Assembly (NCBI GenBank): GCA_949710005.1
Contig: OX453272.1
Coordinates: 43,158,657 to 43,222,656, forward strand
Length of the DNA stretch: 64,000 nt
Direction of reading: 5' to 3'
DNA from: Ricordea florida
Lineage: Eukaryota; Cnidaria; Anthozoa; Corallimorpharia; Ricordeidae
The notes below the pieces were generated by a model. That model did no database searches. It worked only from the letters and a program-made list of their open reading frames with translations, and was not told the origin of the DNA. The first letter of the stretch is position 1; every line of letters starts with the position of its first letter. Below, in pieces: positions 1 to 9,907 of the stretch. The translations under genes and the position numbers were made by a program.

Positions 1-16
1 TGTATTATCAGAAATG

Positions 17-133
17 ACGTTATCACTTAAAACGAAGGGAAATTACCACGATACAATCTCTCTCCTTCAAAATTAAATCTATTTCGCAAAATAGCAATTT
101 TGGAAAACATTACTATTTTGCGAAATGCGTTGT
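17..133. repeat. Left copy of a dispersed inverted repeat (partner at 2864-2985)
   Basis: This stretch is the reverse complement of 2864-2985 with few differences. Both carry a short palindrome around TTTCGCAAAATAG and a following GGAACAACGC segment. A second, direct copy of the palindromic part lies at about 278-380, so the unit is also partly tandem with a spacing of roughly 190 bp. No coding potential is visible. The pair brackets about 2.7 kb of nested mobile DNA and may be the ends of one composite insertion or two members of a MITE family. Confidence 0.6.
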
Positions 134-564
134 TCCAGTTGAAATGAGTAATTGCCAGTTTTTTTCAAGGTATATTACAACTCATTTGTAAATTGTAGAA
201 AGCCTGATCAAATTTGCTGTTGGAAGATGTTGCTTCCAATCGTGTTAAAGTGTAAAATCAAGGTGTGTTACAAACCCATTTCGCAGAATAGCAATTTTGG
301 AAAACATTACCATTTTTGCGAAATGCGTTGTTCCAGTTGAAGTGAGTAATTGCTAGTTTTTTTTTTTTTTCAAGGTACATTACAACTCTTTTGTAAATTG
401 TGGAAAGCCCAATCAAATTTGCTGTTAGAAGAGGTGGTTTCCAATCGTTTTATAGTGTGAAATCCCAGTCAGGGGTTGGCATTCTGCGAATTAAAATGGA
501 AAAGTTACATCGATGAAGTTTTCTCCTTGTGGAACCAAAACAAGCAAGACATTGATTTATTCAG

Positions 565-1270
565 TAGTTCGTCTAGTTTGATCGTCCGGGTGAAGGTAGT
601 TCTGAAAAGAACTGTTGTTGGTGACTGACGTTTCGACAACCTGAGCGGAAGTCATCTTCAGAGTCAAGTGAATAGTGTTTGTCAGACGATGATGTTATAA
701 GTCTGGTCTGTAAAACGTGATTGGTCAGTTTAGCCATGATGGTATTGGCTGAAAGACTCATGTAAAGTTTGTTACCAGTCATTGGTCGGTTTCGATCCGT
801 CTATTGTTTGTCAAATAGGTCGGTTTTTGGTCCGTCTATAGTTAGTCAAATTATGTCGGTTTGTTAGAAGTCCGTTTGTCGGTTTTGTTTCCGTCATGGA
901 TAAGTCGTTTGTAAGGCGCCGGTAGTTGTTGACATCTGTTAAGAGGTGTTGGTTCCAAGTTGGTGTACCAGCTTTCCAGAGTCAGTCGTTGAAAATAGTT
1001 TGTACTGTAGGTTAAGCAATGGGCAGAGTTCCAGTCAATGTTGTGGTTTGTCAGTTGATGACGTACAGCAATATGATTGTTGGTATCACCATTTCTCGTG
1101 GCTCGTTTGTGTTCACTCAGTCTCGTATTAAGGTTTCTGCCAGTCTCACCAATGTAGGAAGCCTGGCAGTCGGAGCATTTGATCTTGTAAACTGCTCCCT
1201 GTCTGTTGTTAGGTTCGACCTTGTCTTTTACCTTGGTCAGTAAATGTCGTAAGGTGATTGTAAGTTTGTG
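565..1270 (-). mobile_element. Penelope-like element family B, truncated copy 1 (GIY-YIG end and tail)
   Basis: The 3' end of a Penelope-like retroelement on the minus strand. It is almost identical to 10022-10730, which belongs to a longer copy. It contains the C-terminal GIY-YIG endonuclease region (851-1279) followed by a non-coding tail of about 290 bp with a hammerhead-ribozyme-like core. Identity with the second copy stops abruptly at about 1270, where the reverse transcriptase should begin, so this copy is 5'-truncated. A fragment of a different PLE lies head-on at 1290-1625. Confidence 0.8.
627..661 (-). ncRNA. Hammerhead-ribozyme-like core, PLE family B copy 1
   Basis: On the minus strand the sequence reads CTGAAGA, a 19-base stem-loop region opening with GAC and closing with GTC, then GAAACGTC. 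This matches the hammerhead catalytic boxes CUGANGA and GAAA followed by a very short stem III and the GUC-type cleavage triplet. Hammerhead ribozymes are established components of Penelope-like element termini. The match is to the conserved core only; stem I and catalytic activity were not tested. Confidence 0.6.
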
Positions 1271-1279
1271 TCGTGACAT
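851..1279 (-). pseudogene. GIY-YIG endonuclease domain of Penelope-like element B, truncated ORF
   Basis: The ORF encodes about 142 residues. The N-terminal third carries the PLE-type GIY-YIG signature: YKIKCSDC, then ASYIGETGRNL and RLSEHKRA, i.e. the paired cysteines and the YIG/R...H pattern. In PLEs this domain follows the reverse transcriptase and nicks target DNA. Here the reverse transcriptase is missing, so the start codon is only the first methionine in a truncated frame and the fragment is not expected to work. The 10308-10700 copy aligns along its whole length. Confidence 0.8.
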
Positions 1280-1289
1280 GGCAAAACGT

Positions 1290-1625
1290 ATTCATTGAAC
1301 AAGCTAACCAGTTCCACCCTCCGATCAAATTCACAGCTGAGAGAGGGAAATCCCTTTCCTCGACAATAGTATATACAAAGGGGGTAGATTTCAAACTGAC
1401 TCTATCCTGGACATCGCAACCCACTACAATCCGACAGAAACCTTCCAATTCACGCATTTCACCTCATGTCACCTTCCGGGTGTAAAACGAGGTCTTATCA
1501 AAGGCGAAGCAACAAGACTACTTTGAACAAACTCTTCACAGACTACATTTAAAGAGTGCCTCTCAAACTTCAAACTACGCCTCAAAATTAAACGCGAGGT
1601 TACCCTAATAATACGGAAGCTTATA
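1290..1625 (+). pseudogene. Reverse transcriptase (thumb region) relic of a different Penelope-like element
   Basis: Across shifting frames the plus strand encodes QFHPPIKFTAE, then SILDIATHYNPTETFQF, THFTSCHLPGVKRGLIKG and TRLL. These resemble the region after the catalytic YxDD box of PLE reverse transcriptases, where the conserved order is a PTIxF motif, an FLD-like box and a cysteine/histidine-bearing stretch. At least one frameshift and an in-frame stop after TRLL break it. The fragment runs into the palindromic element at 1613. Confidence 0.6.
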
Positions 1626-2580
1626 GGTGCCATCCGACATCCGACTTTAAAAATCCGACATCCGACATCCGACTTGTTAAAATCCGACATCGACTTTAAA
1701 AATCCGACATCCGAGTTCTTAAAATCCAACATCCGACTTGTTAAAATCCGACATCCGACTTGTTAAAATCCGACATCCGACATCCAACATCCGACATCCG
1801 ACATCCGACATTATTGGCTCAGGTCAGCGGGAAACGTCCAAAAAAAGACGGCAGCGAACACTGCAGTGTTTTCTCTGTGTACGTTTATCAGCATACAGTG
1901 CTGCGAATGCGTATTACCAGAGTGTATTCCGACGTTAAGAGGCGTCCAGCGAAATCGTATCCTTTTATAAGCTTACTGATCTCAGTATACACCTTATTCC
2001 AAAATGGCGGAAGATACATTATTCTTTTGTCTTCATGTTAATTGGCCCTCATTGCCTCGATCGCAACTGCAGAATTTAAAAGAATCTTTGGCTTAAAACG
2101 AGGCAATGAGGGCTAATTCAACATATAGGCAAAAGAATAATATATTTTCGGTCATTTTGGAATAAGGTGTATACTGAGATCAGTAAGCTTATAAAAGGAT
2201 ACGATTTCGCTGGACGCCTCTTAACGTCGGAATATACTCTGGTAATACGCATTCGCAGCACTGTATGCTGATAAACGTACAAAGAAAAAACACTGCAGTG
2301 GCAACAAAAAAATTAACCCTCATTTTCTAACGATCAAAGCAGGAGTGAAGAACTATCCGTGTTCGCTGCCATCTTTTTTTGGACGTTTCCCGCTGACCTG
2401 AGCCAATAATGTCGGATGTCGGATTTTACCAAGTCGGATGTCGGATTTTCGAAGTCGGATGTCGGATTTTTAACAACTCGGATGTCGGATTTTTAAAGTC
2501 GATGTCGGATTTTACCAAATCGGATGTCGGATGTCGGATTTTAACAAGTCGGATGTCAGATGGCACCAATAAGCTTCCGT
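1613..2580. mobile_element. Palindromic (foldback) element with ATCCGAC-repeat arms
   Basis: The ends are inverted copies (ACGGAAGCTTAT at the left, its complement at the right). The next 190 bp on each side are arrays of ATCCGAC/GTCGGAT units spaced by short T or A runs. Inside the arrays the two arms continue as inverted copies almost to the centre near 2075, so the element could fold as one giant hairpin. The right arm carries about 70 bp (near 2293-2370) that are missing from the left. ORFs in it are arm sequence read both ways and are not genes. Confidence 0.75.
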
Positions 2581-2863
2581 ACACAGGCTATTCCTTTATT
2601 ATTAGTGTTTTATTCTGCTTTGATTTACATAACAATCGTTAGCGAGGTAACTTAAAAAACCTGAAAGGTAATTTTCATTGACGTTTGCAACACTTTTTGT
2701 AAATGTACGGTTGTGCAAATAAACTTGTCGTTGATGTTGTGTTTCTTTCGTCTCGCAGCACTTAACTTTCTATTAGCAACCTCTAGAATAAAACGCACAA
2801 TGGCCATGATGACAATTCTTCACTTCATCGTGGCTTACCAATACAGCTGGGACGATAATGGCC

Positions 2864-2985
2864 TGGAACAACGCATTTCGCAAAATAGTAATCCAAAATT
2901 GCTATTTTGCGAAATAGATCTAACTTTGAAGGAGAGAGAATGTATCATGGTAATTTCCCTTCGTGTTTTAAAAGTAATAACTTCA
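2864..2985. repeat. Right copy of the dispersed inverted repeat at 17-133
   Basis: Inverted partner of the left-edge repeat, with the same TTTCGCAAAATAG palindrome and the same flank containing AAGGGAAATTACCA on the opposite strand. Nothing in it looks coding. The segment 2585-2860 between the foldback element and this copy shows no recognisable gene. Confidence 0.6.
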
Positions 2986-3624
2986 TTTTTGATAACACAG
3001 CACTCGTTTCCTAACATTTCTTTTCGTTTCGTTTCTTTTCGTTTCGCAAAATAGTATAAGCCGCTATGAGACGTTCGTTCGAGTGGCAGGGTATTCTGCA
3101 GTTAAGCCGTCTCCTTTACTTATTTTATAGAAAAATAAGCAAGGGAGCAACTTTAGAATACGGCGCCACTTTATTTACATATGTCGGTTTCTTGGACTCT
3201 ATTGTTCAGTCATCGGTGTATTAAGAAGTGGAGGGGTATTCTGAAATTTAGCCTAAGTAAGAATAATGATATTTAACGTTCGTAGACCTCAGGATTTAAT
3301 TTCTCATACTAAGTATCAACGGTCGGTTGTAAAGCTTGGGACGCCTGTGCTCCAGATAAATATAAGATTGTTGACAGAAGTTAGATGATCCGTGACATGT
3401 GAATTGCCATTACGCGTGCACTAAAATTTTCTAGTGCCTTGATCTTAGAATTTGGGAATACAGTTAGCAGTCGAACATTGAAGAAAAACCTGGAGGGTAA
3501 TCAATCTCGAAGCATTTATCACTGATTACAAACTAAGATATCAATCATGGGTCGAGAACAAGCTGGACTATTCCCAGTGAGTATAGAATTATTACTGACA
3601 TAACACTTGACTTGAAGAAGACCA

Positions 3625-4225
3625 AGAACATTCTTCGGATCATGTATTTTATGGGGGGCCTCGACCGATACATCGGTCGACACATTGATCGAGATATCGG
3701 TCGATGTCTCGATCGATACATGGTAGATATTTCGACCGAGTGTCGGTCGAGTATCGATCGAGAAAATTAAGACCGCAAAAATTAAAATATCCATTTTTAT
3801 TAAACATCTTGACTTTTCAATTAATTTAATGCGAATAACCCAGTCTCTCATAATTTTCCTCTCTCGTGCTTTCTCTATTGTTTTTGTAAATGAGATAACG
3901 CCCGATTTGTCGATCGAGGAACTGTAAAACGTATCCGACAAAAGTCCATAGGTCACCGACGTAGTTGACCGATAACCGACCGACACTATGGCGATCGATA
4001 CTACCGGTCGACACTCAGATGACAATTGAGCGTTATATCGGTGGTATATCGACCGAGACTCGATCGATACTCGACCGACACTCGATCGAAATATCTACCA
4101 TGTATCGACCGAGTATCGGTCGAGTATCGATCGAGACATCGACCGATATCTCGATCGATGTGTCGACCGAGGTATCGGTCGAGGCCCTCCGTAAGATACA
4201 TGATCGAACATTCTGTTAGGATACG
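3625..4225. mobile_element. Foldback element with TCGACCGAT/ATCGATCGA palindromic sub-repeats
   Basis: About 140 bp at the left (3625-3770) recur inverted at 4040-4225, including the outer unique part with ATCATGTAT and GGCCTCGACCGATA. The arms are built of TCGACCGA and TCGATCGA units, themselves palindromic. The 250 bp spacer is unrelated but contains further CGACCGA words near 3960-4015. Several ORFs cross the arms on both strands; all are translations of the same simple repeat. The element lies downstream (in transcript sense) of the XXYLT1-like exon, inside its first intron. Confidence 0.7.
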
Positions 4226-4519
4226 GTCTTTACGAGCTAAATCATGACTTTAACAGTTTCACGAACATGCCCGACGATAGGCGATTTCAGGGCAGGGAAT
4301 CTTGATGACTTTTTTGTGCATGACCGACGAGTGAGTGCTTGTAGCTTCGCACAAGTGCTTTCTGAAACTGACTTGAGTCATTTCCATAATGTGTTGACAT
4401 TTAATTTCAAATTTACGGTCAGCTTACCCCAGCTTTTTCATTATTTTTCAGTATTGAGGAGATGAGATACTTCGAAATTGAATACACAAAGCTACTAGAC
4501 GTGATTTGTTGTGACCTAC

Positions 4520-4945
4520 CTTGATCTCTGTGATTTTAGGCAAAACTCTTTGAACGAGCTCATCGTGATCGTAGTATTCCACCTTTAACCCACTCTTGCA
4601 TGACCTCTTAACTCTCTGTAAAATGTCCACAGCTGATTTTTTCCCAGGCCCATCTACTACAATATGAAATGTTAGTTCTATACTAGAGTGTTCACAGATG
4701 GATGCAATACAGTTCTCGAATCTTCGAATATACAACGGCTGATTTGATGAGCCTTCTAGCTTAACACGCAAAAATATGTTATTTTGATCCTCATGTCTAT
4801 CTTCCTCTGTTTGCTTGTATGCATTTTCTTTTCTTTTGTACACGCAAAGCATTAGCGCTAACAGAATAACACCACCAACACATGTTATCCATGCAAGTGC
4901 TTTTAACTTGGGGCGGAAACAGCGCCTTAATGACAAACCGTGCAT
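4520..4945 (-). CDS. Xyloside xylosyltransferase 1-like glycosyltransferase, first exon only
   Basis: The exon encodes 142 residues. A short basic cytoplasmic tail is followed by one hydrophobic segment (about residues 17-36) and then a lumenal stem, which is the layout of a type II Golgi/ER glycosyltransferase. The distal part (IFLRVKLE, NCIASICEHSSIELTFHIVVD, DHDELVQRVLPKITEIK) follows the N-terminal GT8 pattern of XXYLT1. That enzyme adds the second xylose to the O-glucose on EGF repeats of Notch-type proteins. The frame ends after ...EIK at a good donor (AAG|GTAGG) whose GT is at 4518-4519. The DxD motif and the rest of the catalytic domain must lie in later exons; none was found down to position 1, so the gene runs off the left edge. 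Family assignment is from pattern recognition; another GT8-like enzyme is possible. Confidence 0.55.
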
Positions 4946-5289
4946 GTTTTCTCAGAACAGACTTGTAGATCGATGCTTAGAACTCAGCGGTATTTGATGG
5001 AGTAGAACCTAGCTGTGAATTAGAACACGCATACTTAATGAAAACGGACTTGAAGCCTGGGTGACGTCAGGGTAATTGCAAATAACAGGAGTGATGCATG
5101 GTCTCTTACAATTCTCAAGTGCTCGCCAAATTTGCCCTTAATTGCTCGTCTTTAGTTAATTTAGAATTTTTGATTAAGTAATTATTGGTATTGCATGGCA
5201 CTCGTGGAAAGCAGATTTTACTTTGCAATCTTAGATAATAGCACTGTTTATAGCCCGTAGTCAATAATCTTATATTCTAAATTTGTTTT

Positions 5290-5290
<1 letters not shown>

Positions 5291-5371
<81 letters not shown>
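5291..5371. repeat. (TA)n microsatellite at the left end of the PLE palindrome
   Basis: About 40 uninterrupted TA units lie directly against the outer end of PLE family A arm 1. Comparable TA tracts flank the other PLE ends in this window, suggesting preferential insertion into, or generation of, TA repeats. Confidence 0.9.
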
Positions 5372-5373
<2 letters not shown>

Positions 5374-5474
5374 CAATTGTGGAAAACGAGGACGGACAAC
5401 TTCGAGCGAAAAAAAAAATATATATATATATACAGTAAAAAATCTAAAAAAAGTTTAAAAATTTAATAAAAATA

Positions 5475-5501
5475 GACGTTTCGGTCAATGACCTTCATCA
5501 G
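5475..5501 (-). ncRNA. Hammerhead-ribozyme-like core, PLE family A arm 1
   Basis: The minus strand reads CTGATGA, one A, GGTC-ATT-GACC (a perfect 4 bp stem II with a 3 base loop), then GAAACGTC. The catalytic boxes CUGAUGA and GAAA are intact, with a two-base-pair stem III of the minimal kind described for Penelope-like elements. The extra base before stem II departs from the textbook core, so activity is unproven. Confidence 0.65.
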
Positions 5502-6049
5502 TTGCAGTGCAAGTGAATAAGAAATTACAATGTCCTTAAATAGGTTTACAGTATAAAAGATGACATAATATAACAAAGATGATTACATAACAGGGCGTGG
5601 AACACATGAAAATGAAAAAATTAACCAATGATAAACAATCGGTGATTACTAAGCGAGAAACTATGACAATGCGATACAAAACTCAAGAAACGCAAACCAA
5701 ATATGAATAAATAATCGGATATAATAAAAAAAGATTAATGTTAAAAAACTATAACATGATTCGTCAAGTCAGCCAAAAGTGTGAAGGGACCCGCATGTAA
5801 AATATTCACAGTATTCATAAAAGGCCATCCTAGGAAAAACTTGTAATAAAAACCCCAAACAAAGCCCTTGAAGCTATGCCGCGGCAAGGCACAACAGGCG
5901 CCCTGAACAGGGCCCTTAAACAACAATAATGTAATAAATTCCCCGATGGGGGCCCCTGAGAAAACCTTGCACTAACAAAGCTAACAAGATCCAAGGTCAG
6001 GGCCTTTGAACACCTGAACTAAGATAACCGCCAAATTAGCAAGTTATTT

Positions 6050-6823
6050 TTACGCTAGTTGTAGTTTATTCTTTTTTTTCGAGTGGAATTCCTGACGTTT
6101 ATTCAAGCCAAAAGGTGCCAGAGAGAACAACTGTGCGCTCCAATATGCCTCTTTAGTGATTAAAAGCTTTTCGATGTTACTTGTATTGTTTGCATTTATC
6201 TGCACTTGATCAATACACTGGAAAGAAAAATCGTTTAAGTCGTGCGGTGTTCTGTTGAAATGAACCGCTACCTCACAAGTCTTTTTCTTGGTCAGCATGG
6301 CAGACTTGTGGTTGCGAAATCTAACTCTAAAATCTGTTGTTGTAGAACCAATGTATTGTAAGTTACATTTCTTACACGAAGCCAAATAAATGACATTTTT
6401 TGAATCACAAGAAAGTTTCGATCGTATCTTATAGCTCTTGCCTGTTTGAAAACTTTGGAAAGAATTTGATTCGACAAAGTAATTGCAACAGAGATCACAT
6501 CTTGTTCTTTTGCATTTAAAGCAACCCCTAACCTCAATAGCCTCTTCAACTTCAATGTTAGAGCCATAACGAGATGGCGCTAACAATTCCTTAAGGTTTT
6601 TAGATCTTCGAAAAGAGGCTATGATGGAATTTGGCGGGAAAAATTCTTTTAATTTGGGGTTGGATTCCAAAATACCTAGGTGTTTTCTGATGATGCGACC
6701 AACATCAGGTAAATTTGGATTAAATGTTGTTACAAATGGAAACAATTTCTTCTCAGCTTTGGCACGAGTTCTAAGTAAGTCAGTTCTAGATGTAGTTAAG
6801 GCTTTAGAAAATTGATCTTCCAC
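6050..6823 (-). pseudogene. PLE family A GIY-YIG endonuclease and linker (arm 1)
   Basis: About 257 residues. The first 100 are the linker after the reverse transcriptase thumb. A cysteine cluster (GCFKCKRTRCDLCCNYF) follows, and then the GIY-YIG core: NVIYLASCKKCNLQYIGST, with RVRFRNHKSAM about ten residues later. Cys-rich linkers and a GIY-YIG domain with CxxC are characteristic of Penelope-like elements. The domain would nick target DNA for primed reverse transcription. Upstream it is out of frame with the reverse transcriptase because of a frameshift near 6900. Confidence 0.85.
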
Positions 6824-6896
6824 TAGTTTTGTGGGATAACCCTGATTGACTAGATAACCCTTGTATTCAGTTGTTCTCTCGGCAAGAAATACTTGT

Positions 6897-7870
6897 TCAG
6901 AGCCAGTTTCTCTGTAACCTAGTTGCTACGCCATAAGGGATAGCCTTGAAAACGTGTTTGGGGTGAGCACTTGATGGTGGAAGATACAAGTGGCTATCAG
7001 TTGGCTTTGAATAAACGTCTGTCTGAATGAAACCCCCGATGAGATGTAGAGTTAAATCTAGCACGTGAAGCTCGCTTTCAGAAAAAACTAATTCAAATTG
7101 AATGGTAGGATATAGAGAATTTATAAAGTCAGTAAACTCATGCAGTGCAGGGAGGCCTTGTTGCCAGAGATCAAAAACATCGTCACGGTATCGCCACCAT
7201 AAGGCCGGCTTTATGGGGCCAGAAAATTTAGCTTGATAATCTATTTCCCCCATGGCAAGATCCGCGTAACTACAGGCGTTCTTTGGGCCCATGGCTGTGC
7301 CATGAATTTGTAGGAAAAAGTTTTCCTTAAAAACCGAGTGATTGCTCTTCAAACAAATTTCTACTGCTTCTAAAATGCAATTAGTGGATGGAAGCTGGTT
7401 TTCTCTAGCATTCAGTGCCTTCTTGACTGCAGTAAGACCGAGTTGATTATCTATGTTGGGGAACATTGACACAACATCCCAAGAAACTAAAAGGGTGCCT
7501 TCGGGGAAAGGGCCACTCCTATTAAGATCCTCAATTCTGTTAAGTAAATCGGTCGTATCCTTGATGAAAGATGCAACTTACGAGCCAACGGTTGCAAGTA
7601 AAATTCACTGAAGGCTGAAAGATTTTCTATAGCCGTACCACAACACGATGTGATAAGCCTGAGTGGGTTCCCTGCTTTGTGGGTTTTAATATTACCGAAG
7701 GCGACCCCTGGTTTGGCTTTTTTGTTAATTATCCAATTAGCTAATTGGTCTGAAATTTCACCTTTTCTGACCCATTTGTTGCACCAACTCTCAACTACAG
7801 CTAAATGCCTATATGTAGGATCTTCCTGTAAGGATTTATAATGGAGCTGGTTATGAAGCTGGCCAAACAT
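6897..7870 (-). pseudogene. PLE family A reverse transcriptase, frameshifted
   Basis: Two reading frames join into one reverse transcriptase. The upstream part (7870-7580) carries the conserved WCNKWVRKG...PRLITS-like finger region. After a frameshift near 7575 come motif A (SWDVVSMFPNI), motif B (HGTAMGPKNACSYADLAMG) and motif C (RYRDDVF, catalytic DD present). The thumb region (PTIQFELVF...HVLDL...YSKPTDSHLYL) follows. The frame is lost again near 6900, before the endonuclease. The 5' end is truncated: the N-terminal part normally found upstream is absent at 7870-7903. Confidence 0.8.
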
Positions 7871-7937
7871 TTTATCTTCGTATTCCCCTTTATCAATTAA
7901 GGGTTATCTAGTCAATCAGGGTTATCCCACAAAACTA

Positions 7938-8705
7938 GTGGAAGATCAATTTTCTAAAGCCTTAACTACATCTAGAACTGACTTACTTAGAACTCGTGCC
8001 AAAGCTGAGAAGAAATTGTTTCCATTTGTAACAACATTTAATCCAAATTTACCTGATGTTGGTCGCATCATCAGAAAACACCTAGGTATTTTGGAATCCA
8101 ACCCCAAATTAAAAGAATTTTTCCCGCCAAATTCCATCATAGCCTCTTTTCGAAGATCTAAAAACCTTAAGGAATTGTTAGCGCCATCTCGTTATGGCTC
8201 TAACATTGAAGTTGAAGAGGCTATTGAGGTTAGGGGTTGCTTTAAATGCAAAAGAACAAGATGTGATCTCTGTTGCAATTACTTTGTCGAATCAAATTCT
8301 TTCCAAAGTTTTCAAACAGGCAAGAGCTATAAGATACGATCGAAACTTTCTTGTGATTCAAAAAATGTCATTTATTTGGCTTCGTGTAAGAAATGTAACT
8401 TACAATACATTGGTTCTACAACAACAGATTTTAGAGTTAGATTTCGCAACCACAAGTCTGCCATGCTGACCAAGAAAAAGACTTGTGAGGTAGCGGTTCA
8501 TTTCAACAGAACACCGCACGACTTAAACGATTTTTCTTTCCAGTGTATTGATCAAGTGCAGATAAATGCAAACAATACAAGTAACATCGAAAAGCTTTTA
8601 ATCACTAAAGAGGCATATTGGAGCGCACAGTTGTTCTCTCTGGCACCTTTTGGCTTGAATAAACGTCAGGAATTCCACTCGAAAAAAAGAATAAACTACA
8701 ACTAG
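7938..8705 (+). pseudogene. PLE family A GIY-YIG endonuclease (arm 2)
   Basis: Essentially the same protein as at 6050-6823, on the opposite strand, with identical residues over the cysteine cluster and GIY-YIG core. Only the last few residues differ, because a run of A is one base shorter. It has no reverse transcriptase upstream, so it is a dead or non-autonomous half copy. Confidence 0.85.
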
Positions 8706-9259
8706 CGTAAAAATAACTTGCTAATTTGGCGGTTATCTTAGTTCAGGTGTTCAAAGGCCCTGACCTTGGATCTTGTTAGCTTTGTTAGTGCAAGGTTTTC
8801 TCAGGGGCCCCCATCGGGGAATTTATTACATTATTGTTGTTTAAGGGCCCTGTTCAGAGCGCCTGTTGTGCCTTGCCGCGGCATAGCTTCAAGGGCTTTG
8901 TTTGGGGTTTTTATTACAAGTTTTTCCTAGGATGGCCTTTTATGAATACTGTGAATATTTTACATGCGGGTCCCTTCACACTTTTGGCTGACTTGACGAA
9001 TCATGTTATAGTTTTTTAACATTAATCTTTTTTTATTATATCCGATTATTTATTCATATTTGGTTTGCGTTTCTTGAGTTTTGTATCGCATTGTCATAGT
9101 TTCTCGCTTAGTAATCACCGATTGTTTATCATTGGTTAATTTTTTCATTTTCATGTGTTACCACGCCCTGTTATGTAATCATCTTTGTTATATTATGTCA
9201 TCTTTTATACTGTAAACCTATTTAAGGACATTGTAATTTCTTATTCACTTGCACTGCAA

Positions 9260-9286
9260 CTGATGAAGGTCATTGACCGAAACGTC
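9260..9286 (+). ncRNA. Hammerhead-ribozyme-like core, PLE family A arm 2
   Basis: Identical to the minus-strand core at 5475-5501: CTGATGA, GGTC-ATT-GACC stem, GAAACGTC. It lies in the tail about 560 bp beyond the GIY-YIG ORF. Confidence 0.65.
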
Positions 9287-9482
9287 TATTTTTATTAAAT
9301 TTTTAAACTTTTTTTAGATTTTTTATTGTATATATATATATATTTTTTTTTTTTTCGCTCGAAGTTGTCCGTCCTCGTTTTCCACAATTGCCTACAAATT
9401 TCATTACTCGAGGTTTGGACTACGAATCCTTTTGGATCCTTCTGGCGTGTGGCATCCCTGTTGGCTCGAAGCATCATAACTT

Positions 9483-9483
<1 letters not shown>

Positions 9484-9514
<31 letters not shown>
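9484..9514. repeat. (TA)n tract between the two PLE-A tail copies
   Basis: A short TA run sits at the junction between the first tail and its direct repeat; another TA run closes the second tail at about 9657-9687. Confidence 0.8.
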
Positions 9515-9525
9515 AGGCACTGCAA

Positions 9526-9552
9526 CTGATGAAGGTCATTGACCGAAACGTC
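9526..9552 (+). ncRNA. Hammerhead-ribozyme-like core, PLE family A duplicated tail
   Basis: Third identical copy of the family A core, 266 bp downstream of the second in the same orientation. Two hammerheads in tandem could in principle release a unit-length RNA between them. Confidence 0.65.
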
Positions 9553-9655
9553 TATTTTTATTAAATTTTTAAACTTTTTTTAGATTTTTTACTGTATATA
9601 TATATATATATTTTTTTTTTCGCTCGAAGTTGTCCGTCCTCGTTTTCCACAATTG

Positions 9656-9692
<37 letters not shown>

Positions 9693-9837
9693 GTGTAGAA
9701 AAGAAGGTTTGCCAACGATGACGCTAGTGAGAAGGATCCCAAAGGATACGCGACGCTTACACTCGGTGGATTTAGTAGGAATGAAAGAGGAACAGCGAAC
9801 TTCTCACATGAGGTTTAATACTGTAGATATATACTAT

Positions 9838-9850
9838 ATATACTACTGTA

Positions 9851-9902
<52 letters not shown>
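9838..9902. repeat. (TA)n microsatellite left of PLE family B copy 2
   Basis: Long TA tract ending at 9902. The matching tract on the other side of the element is at 11399-11431. Confidence 0.85.

Positions 9903-9907
<5 letters not shown>

Larger units (their letters stand above)
5384..7870 (-). mobile_element. Penelope-like element family A, longer copy (arm 1 plus spacer)
   Basis: A retroelement on the minus strand with reverse transcriptase (7870 to 6897), GIY-YIG endonuclease (6823 to 6050) and a 670 bp non-coding tail ending at the TA tract. The outer 1.48 kb (5384-6861) is repeated, inverted and about 99.7% identical, at 7903-9392; I count only a few differences (for example near 5611 and 5892). 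The 1.04 kb spacer holds the only copy of the reverse transcriptase. Frameshifts near 7575 and 6900 make this copy defective. Confidence 0.85.
7903..9657 (+). mobile_element. Penelope-like element family A, inverted partner copy with duplicated tail
   Basis: Plus-strand copy of the last part of the same element, starting in the linker after the reverse transcriptase and ending in the tail. The tail segment 9249-9393 is repeated in direct orientation at 9515-9657, separated by about 120 bp of other sequence ending in a TA tract. Such duplicated termini fit the pseudo-LTR arrangement known for Penelope-like elements. With arm 1 it forms a 4 kb head-to-head palindrome. Confidence 0.8.

Noticed and set aside
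3519-4247. Several overlapping ORFs on both strands rich in RYI/DRYST repeats
   Set aside because: All are translations of the TCGACCGAT/ATCGATCGA arms of a foldback element; they mirror one another and lack any family pattern.
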